From positions 1 through 7,177 of the forward strand of contig QNDG01000064.1 in the NCBI GenBank assembly GCA_003645915.1: a stretch of 7,177 bases of DNA, written 5' to 3'. This document shows positions 7,003 through 7,177 of the stretch, piece after piece. The translations under genes and the position numbers were made by a program. Source of the DNA: Candidatus Zhuqueibacterota bacterium. Lineage in GTDB: Bacteria > Zhuqueibacterota > QNDG01. Under the pieces are notes generated by a model, which saw only the letters and a list, made by a program, of their open reading frames with translations, searched no databases and had not been told where the DNA came from. Numbering within the stretch: position 1 is the stretch's first letter; each line of letters opens with the position of its first letter.

Positions 7003-7177
7003 TTACTCCTCTGATCCGGATTCCGGTACCGGGAATTTTTTTATTTTTACAGCAGGCACTCCTCCCACAAGAGTGTAAGGCGGAACATTTCTTGTTACTA
7101 CGGATCCTGCTGCAACTGCGGAATTTTTCCCTATTGTCACGCCTCCGAGTATTGTAACCCTTGCACCTATCCATACT
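7003..7177 (-). CDS. C-terminus of a left-handed beta-helix (hexapeptide repeat) sugar acyltransferase, partial
   Basis: The last 57 codons, plus stop, of a gene that enters from the right edge. They read [20 protein letters not shown], then [20 protein letters not shown] and a short acidic tail ending PESGSEE. The [LIV]-G-x4 hexapeptide turns (IGARVT, LGGVTI, IGKNSA) and the closing [21 protein letters not shown] segment are diagnostic of the WbbJ/WcaF/maltose-acetyltransferase group, which transfers an acetyl (or other acyl) group from acyl-CoA to a sugar hydroxyl or amine. These enzymes are cytoplasmic trimers, and the catalytic His would lie upstream, outside the window. The stop codon overlaps the ribosome site region of the deacetylase gene, which follows after 4 bases; the pair is almost certainly co-translated. 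The acceptor is not predictable from this fragment. Confidence 0.93.
   Translation of the reverse strand, partial: VWIGARVTILGGVTIGKNSAVAAGSVVTRNVPPYTLVGGVPAVKIKKFPVPESGSEE
7006..7010 (-). promoter_or_regulatory. Ribosome binding site of the deacetylase gene
   Basis: AGGAG (inside AGAGGAG, 7012-7006) overlaps the final Glu-Glu codons of the acyltransferase and lies 7 bases before the ATG at 6998. From the in-frame TTG at 7001 the spacing would be only 4 bases, so the ATG is the better start. Confidence 0.7.

Noticed and set aside
6786..7157. Plus-strand open frame of 123 codons
   Set aside because: It lies antisense across the deacetylase and acyltransferase genes, both of which have clear family motifs; its translation shows no recognisable domain and no ribosome site.
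1..7177. CRISPR array, insertion sequence, tRNA or other RNA gene, defence system
   Set aside because: No spaced direct repeats, transposase motifs, terminal inverted repeats or tRNA-like arms were seen; nearly every base is accounted for by closely packed polysaccharide genes.

Overview
The window is a stretch of one long, AT-rich operon (all genes on the minus strand, so transcription runs from position 7177 towards 1) for building and exporting a cell-surface polysaccharide. It holds six complete genes and two partial ones. Genes are packed with 4-base overlaps or gaps of 4 to 16 bases, and I see no internal promoter, terminator, RNA gene, mobile element or CRISPR array. The operon continues beyond both edges.

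In order of transcription: the end of a left-handed beta-helix sugar O-/N-acyltransferase (7177-7003); a NodB-type polysaccharide deacetylase without a signal peptide (6998-6111); a multi-membrane-span O-antigen polymerase/ligase family protein (6101-4626); a Wzx-type lipid-linked oligosaccharide flippase (4609-3173); a family 2 glycosyltransferase with C-terminal membrane helices (3176-2178); a family 4 glycosyltransferase (2172-1195); a soluble protein built from about 58-residue alpha-helical hairpin repeats, predicted to be an alpha/alpha toroid of unknown activity (1198-77); and the first 20 codons of a gene that starts with a twin-arginine (Tat) export signal (61-1).

Together this fits a Wzx/Wzy-type pathway: the glycosyltransferases assemble a repeat unit on a lipid carrier in the cytoplasm, the acyltransferase and deacetylase adjust its acyl groups, the flippase moves it across the inner membrane, and the polymerase/ligase joins units or transfers the chain. 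The toroid protein and the Tat-exported protein are the two members whose roles are not obvious. No initiating sugar-phosphate transferase, Wzz or Wza is inside the window.

Organism: most likely a Gram-negative-type bacterium with a moderately AT-rich genome that uses Shine-Dalgarno sites (AGGAGG, AGGAG and GGAG are seen) and tolerates GTG and TTG starts. Frequent AGA/AGG arginine and ATA isoleucine codons argue against a close relative of E. coli. The lineage cannot be fixed from this sequence alone. I did not find a clearly new kind of system; the best leads are the toroid protein and the unlisted Tat-signal gene at the left edge.
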